The notes beneath the pieces were generated by a model. That model saw only the letters and a list, made by a program, of their open reading frames with translations. It had not been told where the DNA came from and did no database searches. From positions 1 through 5,211 of the forward strand of contig CAMPIA010000109.1 of assembly GCA_946886175.1 (NCBI GenBank): a stretch of 5,211 nucleotides of DNA. The letters run 5' to 3'. Source of the stretch: an uncultured Altererythrobacter sp. Its GTDB lineage: Bacteria > Pseudomonadota > Alphaproteobacteria > Sphingomonadales > Sphingomonadaceae. The position numbers and the translations under genes were made by a program. This document shows positions 1-5,211 of the stretch, piece by piece. Each line of letters begins with the position of its first letter. The stretch's first letter is position 1.

Positions 1-398
1 GCGAGCGTCTGCGCCAGCAGCGTCTTGCCCGAGCCGGTCGGGCCGACGAGCAGGATGTTCGACTTCGCCAGTTCGACGTCGCCCGCCTTGCCGCTGTGCT
101 TCAGGCGCTTGTAATGGTTGTGCACCGCGACCGAGAGCACGCGCTTGGCGCGATCCTGCCCGATCACGTAATCGTTCAGCGTGCCGAAGATGTCCGCCGG
201 CGTGGGGACTTCGCCTTCCTTGCGGCCGGTGAGCCCGGCCTTGGTCTCTTCGCGAATGATGTCGTTGCACAGCTCGACGCATTCGTCGCAGATGAACACG
301 GTGGGCCCGGCAATGAGCTTGCGGACCTCGTGCTGCGACTTGCCGCAGAAGCTGCAGTACAGCGTGGACTTGCTATCGGTTCCGCTCAACTTGGTCAT
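1..398 (-). CDS. clpX: ATP-dependent Clp protease ATP-binding subunit ClpX (N-terminal part, cut by window edge)
   Basis: ClpX is the cytoplasmic AAA+ unfoldase that recognises tagged substrates, unfolds them with ATP and feeds them into the ClpP chamber. The visible 132 residues start at the ATG whose complement is at 396-398 ([10 protein letters not shown]). They contain the ClpX zinc-binding domain with CxxC pairs at C15/C18 and C37/C40 (CSFCGK and CDECVELC), used for dimerisation and adaptor/substrate binding. The family signature [21 protein letters not shown] follows at about 76-96, then the Walker A loop GPTGSGKT at 119-126. Walker B, the pore loop and the IGF loop lie beyond the left edge. 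A Shine-Dalgarno AGGAA (complement of 408-412) sits 9 nt before the ATG, which supports this start. The gene lies downstream of clpP on the same strand, 169 bp away, as in many bacteria. Identity is secure; only completeness is unknown. Confidence 0.97.
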   Translation of the reverse strand, partial: MTKLSGTDSKSTLYCSFCGKSQHEVRKLIAGPTVFICDECVELCNDIIREETKAGLTGRKEGEVPTPADIFGTLNDYVIGQDRAKRVLSVAVHNHYKRLKHSGKAGDVELAKSNILLVGPTGSGKTLLAQTL

Positions 399-489
399 TT
401 CCCGTGGTTCCTGAACCCCCGTTCGATTCCAGCACAGAGTCTAGGGTTCGCGGTCGATTAATCAATACATTGCCCATAGCATGGACGAA

Positions 490-511
490 TTGCCACAACC
501 TGAAGTGGCAA
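490..511. repeat. Perfect 7-bp inverted repeat in the clpP-clpX spacer
   Basis: TTGCCAC (490-496) and GTGGCAA (505-511) are exact reverse complements separated by 8 nt, a 22-bp dyad about 90 bp upstream of the clpX start. No U-tract follows on either strand, so it is not an intrinsic terminator. It could be an operator for a dimeric regulator of an internal clpX promoter, or an mRNA stem in the clpP-clpX transcript. I see no convincing -35/-10 pair next to it. The structure is seen in the sequence; any function is inference. Confidence 0.4.
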
Positions 512-536
512 GGTTGCTCAAATGCTACAGTCGTCG

Positions 537-564
537 TCCCGCGCCGGGGCATTGCCCGGCGGGA
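537..564 (-). terminator. GC-rich hairpin just after clpP stop (attenuator-like, no U-tract)
   Basis: The stem pairs 537-540 (TCCC) with 561-564 (GGGA) and 543-548 (GCCGGG) with 555-560 (CCCGGC), with a 2-nt bulge (541-542) and a 6-nt loop. It starts 4 nt after the clpP stop codon (568-570). Neither strand shows a T-run after the stem, so it is unlikely to terminate fully by itself. In this position it may protect the clpP 3' end from exonucleases or lower read-through into clpX. The fold is seen; the role is inferred. Confidence 0.4.
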
Positions 565-567
565 AGA

Positions 568-1278
568 TTACTCCGGCGCGCCGCCGGAGCCCGAATCGGC
601 GTCCGGCTCCTCGTTCTCGGGCCGGGTTTCGAACACCTTGTCGACGCTGCCGAACTTCATCGCTTCGTCGGCTTCGAGGACCGTATCGCGGTCGAGCGCC
701 TTCTCGATGTCGGTCAGGCTCTGGCCGGTATATTTGACGTAGAGTTCGTTCATCCGCTGGCGGATGCGCAGGATCTCGCGCGCCTGGATCTCGATATCGC
801 TCGCCATGCCGCGCGCACCGCCCGAAGGCTGGTGGACCATGATCCGTGCGTTAGGCAGTGCGATGCGCATGCCCGGCTCGCCCGCGGCGAGCAGGAAGCT
901 GCCCATCGACGCCGCCTGGCCAACGCACACGGTCGAGACGCGCGGCTTGATGTACTGCATGGTGTCGTGGATCGCCATCCCCGCGGTCACCACGCCGCCG
1001 GGCGAGTTGATGTACATCGAGATCGGCTTGGATGGGTTTTCGCTTTCGAGGAACAGCAACTGCGCCACGATCAGCGAGGCCATGTTGTCCTCGACCTGAC
1101 CGGTAACGAACACGATCCGCTCGCGCAGCAGGCGGCTGAAAATGTCGAAGCTGCGCTCGCCGCGGCTGGTCTGCTCGACCACCACCGGCACCAGCGCCCC
1201 CGTCACCGGATCGCGGGCGAACTGCCCTTGCGAAGTCCAGGCTGCATTCGGGGCTTCGGCGCCGAACAGGTCGATCAT
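568..1278 (-). CDS. clpP: ATP-dependent Clp protease proteolytic subunit ClpP (serine peptidase S14)
   Basis: ClpP is the tetradecameric serine protease core that degrades cytoplasmic proteins delivered by ClpX (next gene) or ClpA. The 236-residue product has the full catalytic triad: S124 (in GQAASMGS), H149 (in MVHQP) and D198 (in LDRDT). Their spacings, 25 and 74 residues from the serine, match E. coli mature Ser97/His122/Asp171. Mature ClpP would begin at A28 ([18 protein letters not shown]), leaving a predicted 27-residue propeptide, longer than the 14 of E. coli. The protein runs about 15-20 residues past the usual end as an acidic, Gly-rich tail ([16 protein letters not shown]). The ATG (complement of 1276-1278) has AGGA (complement of 1288-1291) 9 nt upstream, which supports it; that SD lies in a predicted hairpin. 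clpX follows 169 bp downstream. The tig terminator and an opposing gene separate it from tig, so it needs its own promoter. Confidence 0.97.
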   Translation of the reverse strand: MIDLFGAEAPNAAWTSQGQFARDPVTGALVPVVVEQTSRGERSFDIFSRLLRERIVFVTGQVEDNMASLIVAQLLFLESENPSKPISMYINSPGGVVTAGMAIHDTMQYIKPRVSTVCVGQAASMGSFLLAAGEPGMRIALPNARIMVHQPSGGARGMASDIEIQAREILRIRQRMNELYVKYTGQSLTDIEKALDRDTVLEADEAMKFGSVDKVFETRPENEEPDADSGSGGAPE

Positions 1279-1285
1279 GGAAAAG

Positions 1286-1327
1286 TTTCCTCTCGTCAGA
1301 ATTGCGAGAGGCTATGTCGCGATAGCC
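1286..1327 (-). promoter_or_regulatory. Tandem hairpins in clpP leader that cover its ribosome binding site (candidate RNA switch)
   Basis: Read in the clpP mRNA direction there is first a perfect 6-bp stem GGCTAT/ATAGCC (complement of 1322-1327 and 1310-1315, 6-nt loop). It is followed by a perfect 7-bp stem CCTCTCG/CGAGAGG (complement of 1305-1311 and 1289-1295, 9-nt loop). The two share two C residues. The 3' arm of the second stem is part of the Shine-Dalgarno stretch GAGAGGAAA (complement of 1286-1294), so folding would mask it. A further short dyad GGAA/TTCC directly before the ATG also uses SD bases. Such an arrangement is known from RNA thermometers of heat-shock genes, and clpP is a stress gene. 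It only works at the RNA level if transcription starts upstream of 1311, which the sequence cannot show; otherwise these are DNA dyads. Confidence 0.4.
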
Positions 1328-1463
1328 GACGCGATGTTCAAGGGGATTAACCACTCGCGCCTGTGGGCGCATTGGGGTCGCTATCGACTACACCTGTCGT
1401 TGGTCGCGTCGCAGCGGCCCTTCGTCGAGGGTTTGCGGCCACTGGCGTATCAGACTGGTAACA

Positions 1464-1492
1464 CACCCCTAGAACGATAATCGGGAGGGGTG
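1464..1492 (+). promoter_or_regulatory. Inverted repeat spanning the receptor gene's ribosome binding site
   Basis: CACCCCT (1464-1470) and AGGGGTG (1486-1492) are perfect complements 15 nt apart. Inside the loop, CGA (1475-1477) and TCG (1481-1483) can form an inner stem. The 3' arm holds most of the GGAGG Shine-Dalgarno (1484-1488) and an in-frame GTG (1490-1492). Folding would mask the site that starts receptor translation. The pairing is seen; a regulatory role is inference and depends on the transcript starting at or before 1464. Confidence 0.35.
1484..1488 (+). promoter_or_regulatory. Shine-Dalgarno GGAGG that favours a TTG start for the receptor
   Basis: GGAGG lies 7 nt before a TTG (1496-1498), an optimal distance. 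The GTG two codons earlier (1490-1492) is only 1 nt after the motif, too close for normal initiation. An in-frame TAA at 1478-1480 rules out any earlier start. The next ATG (1538) would remove most of the signal peptide. Confidence 0.6.
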
Positions 1493-1495
1493 AAC

Positions 1496-3586
1496 TTGGG
1501 TACAGGATATAGCCGTCCACTGGCCGTCGCACTGCTGATGGCGGGGGCCGCGCCGCTTTGGGCGCAGGACACGGAGAGCGGCGACGCGCCGCCTCCGGTC
1601 GCCCAGCCGCCCGCCGCCGCCGAGGGCCGGCAGAGCTATTCCCCGAGCGACTTCGCGCGCTTCTCGCCCACCAGCGCGCTCGACATGTTGGAAAACGTCC
1701 CCGGCTTCCAGATTCGCACCGACGACGAGCGGCGCGGGCTCGGCCAGGCCAACGAGAACGTGCTGGTCAACGGACAGCGCCTCGCGAGCAAGTCCGACTC
1801 GCTGTTCGACCAGCTGGCGCGCATCCCCGCCGCCAGCGTCGAGCGGATCGACATCGTCGATGGCGCGACGCTTTCGATCCCGGGCCTTTCGGGCCAGGTC
1901 GCCGATATCATCACCATGCCCGACGCGTTCTCCGGCCAGTTCAACTGGCGCGGCGAACTGCGCCCGCACTATTCGCATCCCGGCTATCTCAACGGCGAGG
2001 TTTCGGTCAAAGGCGTCGCCGGCCAGTTCGAATATACCCTGGCGGCCTCGAACGAGAGCAGCCGCGGCGCCTTCGGCGGTCCTTACGAGATCTACAACGG
2101 CGACGGCTCGCTGCGCGAAGACCGCACCGGACGGCTGTGGTCGGACTTCGACGCACCCAAGCTGGCGGCAGGGCTCAAGTTCGACGGACCGGGCAGCTCG
2201 ATCGGAAATCTCAACGCCTCGTACAGCCGCGTCTATTCGGACTACGAGGAGGACGAGGATCGCTTCCCCGTCGGCGGCGTGTCGTTCAATCGCCTGCTCG
2301 AGGGCCGCGAGCGCGGTTACGACTACGAGATCGGCGGCGACTACGAGTTCGCCCTCGCCGGCGCGCGGCTCAAGCTGATCGGGCTCGACCGCTTCGAGCA
2401 CAATGTCTTTTCGGAGCAGGCCGTGCTCGCGTTCGACGACGGCGCGGACCCTGAGGGCGTGCGCTACGCCCAGGTGGTCGACAGCGGCGAAGTGATCGGG
2501 CGCGCCGAACTGGGCTGGAAATGGGGCAAGGCCGACTGGCAGATCGCGGCCGAGGGGGCCTTCAACCGGCTCGACAAGGAAGCCGGTCTGTTCGAGCTCG
2601 ACCCTGGCGGCAGTTTTGTCGAAGTTCCGTTCCCCGGCGGCGATGGCGGCGTGCGCGAAGACCGCTACGAAGCTGTCCTGAGCTACGGCCGCCCGCTGAC
2701 CTCGAAGCTGACGATGCAGATTTCGGCGGGCGCCGAAAAATCGACCATCTCGCAAACGGGCGCCAACGCGCTGTCGCGCACGTTCGTGCGGCCCAAGGGG
2801 GCGGCGAGCTTCGCCTGGACGCCGGAGAAAGGTCTCGACGTCTCGCTCAAGGTCGCGCGCGAGGTCGGCCAGCTCGACTTCGGGGACTTTCTTGCCCGCG
2901 TGTTCCTCGAGGAAGGCAACGAGAACGCCAACAACGCCGAACTTGTGCCGACCCAGAGCTGGAACGTCGAACTGGCGGTCAAGAAGGATCTCGGGCGCTG
3001 GGGCAGCACCAATATCCGTTTCTTCGATCGCCGGTTCGAGGACTACATCGAGGTGATCCCGCTGCCCGGCGGCGGCGAGGGGCGCGGCAACATCGACCAT
3101 GCCGAGCGGCGCGGATTCGAGTGGACGAGCACGATCAACCTCGATCCGATCGGGTTTCGCGGGGCCAAGCTCGACAGCAATCTGATTCTTCAGAAGTCCT
3201 CGCTGCGCGATCCGTTGACCGGCGAGAAGCGGCAGATGAGCGGGCTCCAGACGCGCTACGCTCTGGTCGAGCTGCGCCACGACGTGCCCGGCACCGACTG
3301 GGCCTGGGGCGCCGGGGTCGAACATATCCACGTCACCCCATATTACCGGACGGGCGAGTTCGGGCTCGACACAGAGGGGCCGGTGTTCGACTTCTCGTAT
3401 CTCGAGCACAAGGACGTGTTCGGGCTCACCGTGCGGCTCCAGATCGTCAATCTGCTCAACGCGCGCCACAAGCTCTACCGCACGGTCTACGAAGACCGGC
3501 GCAACAATTCCCCGGTTCTCTTCGTGGAGCGCCGCGACCAGTTGATCGGTCCGATCTTCCGGCTGAGTTTCAAGGGAAGCTTCTGA
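1496..3586 (+). CDS. TonB-dependent outer-membrane receptor, substrate unknown
   Basis: This is a TonB-dependent receptor: a 22-strand outer-membrane beta-barrel with an N-terminal plug that imports a scarce ligand using TonB-ExbB-ExbD energy. From the preferred TTG start it has 696 residues (698 from the GTG at 1490). The numbers below count from the GTG. A signal peptide with a basic start and hydrophobic core LAVALLMAGAAPLWA ends about residue 25 (AxA-like site before QD). A Pro/Ala-rich linker follows, then the plug at about 55-143 (SPTSALDMLENVPGF, VLVNGQRLASKSDSL, IPAASVERIDIVDGA). The rest is barrel: alternating, aromatic-rich strands ending in a C-terminal phenylalanine (RLSFKGSF), the usual BAM recognition end. 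I see no classical TonB box and no STN signalling domain. No sigma/anti-sigma pair or enzyme beside it hints at a ligand. It is transcribed away from clpP and converges with tig. The family call is firm; the substrate cannot be read from the sequence. Confidence 0.92.
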   Translation: MGTGYSRPLAVALLMAGAAPLWAQDTESGDAPPPVAQPPAAAEGRQSYSPSDFARFSPTSALDMLENVPGFQIRTDDERRGLGQANENVLVNGQRLASKSDSLFDQLARIPAASVERIDIVDGATLSIPGLSGQVADIITMPDAFSGQFNWRGELRPHYSHPGYLNGEVSVKGVAGQFEYTLAASNESSRGAFGGPYEIYNGDGSLREDRTGRLWSDFDAPKLAAGLKFDGPGSSIGNLNASYSRVYSDYEEDEDRFPVGGVSFNRLLEGRERGYDYEIGGDYEFALAGARLKLIGLDRFEHNVFSEQAVLAFDDGADPEGVRYAQVVDSGEVIGRAELGWKWGKADWQIAAEGAFNRLDKEAGLFELDPGGSFVEVPFPGGDGGVREDRYEAVLSYGRPLTSKLTMQISAGAEKSTISQTGANALSRTFVRPKGAASFAWTPEKGLDVSLKVAREVGQLDFGDFLARVFLEEGNENANNAELVPTQSWNVELAVKKDLGRWGSTNIRFFDRRFEDYIEVIPLPGGGEGRGNIDHAERRGFEWTSTINLDPIGFRGAKLDSNLILQKSSLRDPLTGEKRQMSGLQTRYALVELRHDVPGTDWAWGAGVEHIHVTPYYRTGEFGLDTEGPVFDFSYLEHKDVFGLTVRLQIVNLLNARHKLYRTVYEDRRNNSPVLFVERRDQLIGPIFRLSFKGSF

Positions 3587-3600
3587 GCCAAAACGAAAAA

Positions 3601-3632
3601 AGGCCGGCCGGGTATCGCAACCCGGCCGGCCT
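3601..3632 (-). terminator. Rho-independent terminator of tig
   Basis: AGGCCGGCCGGG (3601-3612) and CCCGGCCGGCCT (3621-3632) form a perfect 12-bp, almost all-GC stem with an 8-nt loop. On the minus strand the stem is followed by a T-rich run (complement of 3590-3600, TTTTTCGTTTT). That is a classical intrinsic terminator 27 nt after the tig stop. On the plus strand the stem is followed by CTCTGGTATC with no T-run, so it is at best a weak terminator or 3'-end protector for the receptor transcript, whose stop is 14 nt upstream. Confidence 0.9.
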
Positions 3633-3659
3633 CTGGTATCGGTTTCGGCGAGCGCCGGC

Positions 3660-5211
3660 TTATTTCTTGGCGGCTGCCTTTTTGGCTGCCGGCTTCTTCG
3701 CGGCGGCCTTCTTGGCCTCGGGCTTGGCGTCAGCCTTCTTGGCGGGGGCCTTTTTGGCGGGAGCCTTCTTTTCCTCGGCCTTGGCGGGCGCGGCCTTCTT
3801 GGCGGGAGCCTTCTTCGCGGCAGGTTTCTCGGCTGCGGGCTTGTCGTCCTTCTTGGCGGCGTCCTTCTTCGTGGCCGCCTTCTTCGCCGGAGCCTTCTTC
3901 TTCGCCGCCGGCTTCTTCGCGGGCTCGCTCTCCTCGGCCTCGATCGCGGCCTCGAGCTCCTCGCGCGTCACTTCGCGTTCGGTCACTTCGGCCTTGTCGA
4001 ACAGGAAATCGACCACCTTGTCCTCGTAGAGCGGTGCGCGTAGCTGGGCGGCGGCCATCGGCTCGGACTGGATGTACTGCATGAACCGCTCGCGATCCTC
4101 GGCGCGGTACTGCTGGGCCGCCTGCTGGACGAGCATGCTCATCTCCTGCTGGCTGACCTCGACCCCGTTCTTCTGGCCGATTTCACTGAGCAGCAGGCCG
4201 AGGCGCACGCGGCGCTCGGCGATGCTGCGGTAATCGTCCTTCTCGGCTTCGATTTCCTTGAGCGCCTTGGCCGGATCCTCGTCGCGCGAGGCCTCCTGCT
4301 GGAGCTGCGCCCAGATCTGCTCGAACTCGGCCTCGACCATGCCCGCGGGCACCTCGAAATCGTGGCCCGCGGCGAGCTGATCGAGCAACTGGCGCTTCAT
4401 CTGCGTGCGGGTGAGCCCGGCAGTTTCCTGCTCGAGCTGGCCGCGCAGCAGTTCCTTCAGCTTGTCGAGCCCTTCGAGGCCGAGATTCTTGGCGAACTCG
4501 TCGTCGATCTTGGTCTCGCCTTCGACCTTCACCTGCTTCACGGTGATCGCGAACTGCGCGTCCTTGCCCTTGAGATGCTCGGCTTGATAATCCGCCGGGA
4601 AGGTGACGGTGATCGTCTTCTCGTCGCCGGCCTTCACGCCGGTGAGCTGCTCTTCGAACCCGGGAATGAATTGACCCGCGCCCAGCACAAGCGGCGCGTC
4701 CTCGGCCTTGCCGCCTTCGAACTCGGTACCGTCGATCGAGCCGACGAAGTCGATGATGAGCTGGTCGCCATCGGCCGCCTTCTTCGTCTTGGGCGCGTCC
4801 TTGTAGCTCTTCTGCTGGCCCGCGATGCGCTCGAGCGCCTCGTCGATGGCCTTGTCGCTCACCGGCACGGTCAGCCGTTCGAGCGCGAGGCCCTCGACCT
4901 CGGGAGTCTCGACGTCGGGCAGCACTTCGAGTTCGACCGCGAGCACCGCGTCCTTACCCTGCTCGTAGCCGTCGCCGAACTCGACCTTGGGCTGCATCGC
5001 GGGGCGCAGCTTCTTGTCGCGGATCAGACCGTCGACCGAACCGCGAATCGTGTCGTTGATCACCTGGGCATGGATGTTCTCGCCATGCATCTTCTTGACC
5101 AGGTTGGCGGGCACCTTGCCCGGGCGGAAGCCGGGCATGCGCACCTGCGGGGCGACCTTCTTCACCTCGGCATCGACCTTCGCCTCGATATCCTTGGCGG
5201 GAATGGTCACC
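3660..5211 (-). CDS. tig: Trigger factor, ribosome-associated chaperone and peptidyl-prolyl isomerase (5' end cut by window edge)
   Basis: Trigger factor binds ribosomal protein L23 at the exit tunnel and shields nascent chains. The 516 visible residues begin inside the ribosome-binding domain: the first codon (GTG, complement of 5208-5210) reads as an internal valine in VTIPAKDIEAKV, so roughly 15-20 N-terminal residues are missing. The ribosome-docking signature GFRPGKVP is at 27-34. An FKBP-type isomerase domain spans about 148-228 (GDQLIIDFVGSIDGTEFEGG, GAGQFIPGFEEQLTG, FPADYQAEHLKGK). The helical substrate-binding C domain spans about 235-425. The usual family length is about 430-450 residues. 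This protein adds an 87-residue tail (430-516) of 33 Lys, 34 Ala and 11 Pro in AKK-type pentads. The stop is the TAA complementary to 3660-3662, followed by a strong terminator. It lies upstream of clpP on the same strand, but an opposing receptor gene separates them. Confidence 0.96.
   Translation of the reverse strand, partial: VTIPAKDIEAKVDAEVKKVAPQVRMPGFRPGKVPANLVKKMHGENIHAQVINDTIRGSVDGLIRDKKLRPAMQPKVEFGDGYEQGKDAVLAVELEVLPDVETPEVEGLALERLTVPVSDKAIDEALERIAGQQKSYKDAPKTKKAADGDQLIIDFVGSIDGTEFEGGKAEDAPLVLGAGQFIPGFEEQLTGVKAGDEKTITVTFPADYQAEHLKGKDAQFAITVKQVKVEGETKIDDEFAKNLGLEGLDKLKELLRGQLEQETAGLTRTQMKRQLLDQLAAGHDFEVPAGMVEAEFEQIWAQLQQEASRDEDPAKALKEIEAEKDDYRSIAERRVRLGLLLSEIGQKNGVEVSQQEMSMLVQQAAQQYRAEDRERFMQYIQSEPMAAAQLRAPLYEDKVVDFLFDKAEVTEREVTREELEAAIEAEESEPAKKPAAKKKAPAKKAATKKDAAKKDDKPAAEKPAAKKAPAKKAAPAKAEEKKAPAKKAPAKKADAKPEAKKAAAKKPAAKKAAAKK
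3663..3923 (-). repeat. Low-complexity pentad repeat encoding the Lys/Ala/Pro tail of trigger factor
   Basis: About 261 bp built of imperfect 15-nt units encoding pentapeptides such as APAKK, PAAKK and AAAKK; on the plus strand it reads as recurring CTTCTTGGCGG-like blocks. Lysine is nearly always AAG. The composition resembles the C-terminal tails of histone H1-like bacterial proteins. Such repeats readily change length by slippage or recombination, so copy number may differ between strains. The repeat nature is seen; variability is inference. Confidence 0.75.

Larger units (their letters stand above)
1279..1489. promoter_or_regulatory. Divergent intergenic control region between clpP and the TonB-dependent receptor
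   Basis: These 211 bp hold no gene and must carry promoters for both flanking genes, because clpP (minus) and the receptor (plus) point away from each other. The region is rich in short dyads: 1286-1327 (clpP leader), 1357-1370 (GCGCC/GGCGC with a TGTG loop) and 1464-1492 (receptor leader). On the minus strand, CTTGAA (complement of 1337-1342) resembles the -35 box of heat-shock sigma factor RpoH, but I cannot find a well-spaced CCCCATNT-like -10 after it. On the plus strand, TTGCGG (1433-1438) with GGTAAC (1457-1462) at 18-nt spacing is a weak sigma-70-like pair. A promoter region is near certain from gene geometry; the exact boxes are guesses. Confidence 0.6.

Noticed and set aside
1337..1342. 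CTTGAA on the minus strand as a definite RpoH heat-shock promoter of clpP
   Set aside because: The -35-like box is present, but no matching -10 box is found at the usual distance. The nearest CAT-containing motif is about 4 nt too far, so it is only mentioned as a possibility.
481..1350. A plus-strand 289-codon frame opposite clpP, rich in His/Arg/Asp
   Set aside because: Antisense shadow of clpP, whose minus-strand frame has the complete catalytic triad and family-wide similarity.
1469..3469. A 666-codon open frame on the minus strand across the receptor gene, reading Ala/Val/Arg/Glu-rich protein
   Set aside because: It is the antisense shadow of the receptor gene. High GC at third codon positions removes stop codons on the other strand. 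The product has no recognisable domain, while the plus-strand frame encodes a signal peptide, plug and barrel.
3663..3923. Possible CRISPR-like or tandem-repeat non-coding array
   Set aside because: The repetitive DNA is simply the in-frame pentad-coding tail of trigger factor. Units are imperfect 15-mers with no spacers.
2521..4029. A plus-strand 502-codon frame ending in a very hydrophobic Phe/Ala/Leu/Gly stretch that looks like membrane helices
   Set aside because: The hydrophobic part is the antisense translation of the AAG/GCC-rich trigger factor tail, and the first part is an out-of-frame, Arg-rich reading of the receptor gene. It has no coherent domain and crosses a terminator.
3660..5210. 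Calling tig complete with a GTG start at the right edge
   Set aside because: The GTG is an internal valine codon in a conserved part of the ribosome-binding domain. Known trigger factors have roughly 15-20 more residues before it, so the gene is truncated by the window.

Overview
The window is GC-rich chromosomal DNA, most likely from an alphaproteobacterium of the order Sphingomonadales (Sphingomonas/Erythrobacter type). This rests on the ClpX, ClpP and trigger factor sequences, the Lys/Ala-rich tail on trigger factor, and a TonB-dependent receptor of a style common in that order. The taxonomic call is inference from recognition, not from a database search.

Layout, left to right. (1) Positions 1-398, minus strand: the first third of clpX, cut by the left edge. 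(2) 399-567: a spacer with a strong GC hairpin directly after the clpP stop (537-564), a perfect 7-bp dyad (490-511) and the clpX ribosome binding site. (3) 568-1278, minus: complete clpP. (4) 1279-1495: a divergent control region. In both leaders a perfect 7-bp inverted repeat covers the Shine-Dalgarno sequence. (5) 1496-3586, plus: a complete outer-membrane TonB-dependent receptor. (6) 3601-3632: a textbook intrinsic terminator whose U-tract faces the minus strand, so it ends tig. (7) 3660-5211, minus: tig (trigger factor), cut at its 5' end by the right edge.

How they fit together: tig, clpP and clpX lie in the order and on the strand of the classical bacterial tig-clpP-clpX cluster (ribosome-bound chaperone, protease core, AAA+ unfoldase). 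Here a TonB-dependent receptor on the opposite strand and a strong tig terminator sit between tig and clpP. clpP must therefore have its own promoter in the 1279-1489 region, and the receptor is transcribed divergently from it. clpP and clpX are probably co-transcribed, at least in part.

No mobile element, CRISPR array, tRNA or rRNA was seen. There is no clear sign of a wholly new system. The points most worth a second look are the paired SD-covering hairpins in the divergent region, the receptor breaking up the chaperone/protease cluster, and the histone-H1-like tail of trigger factor.
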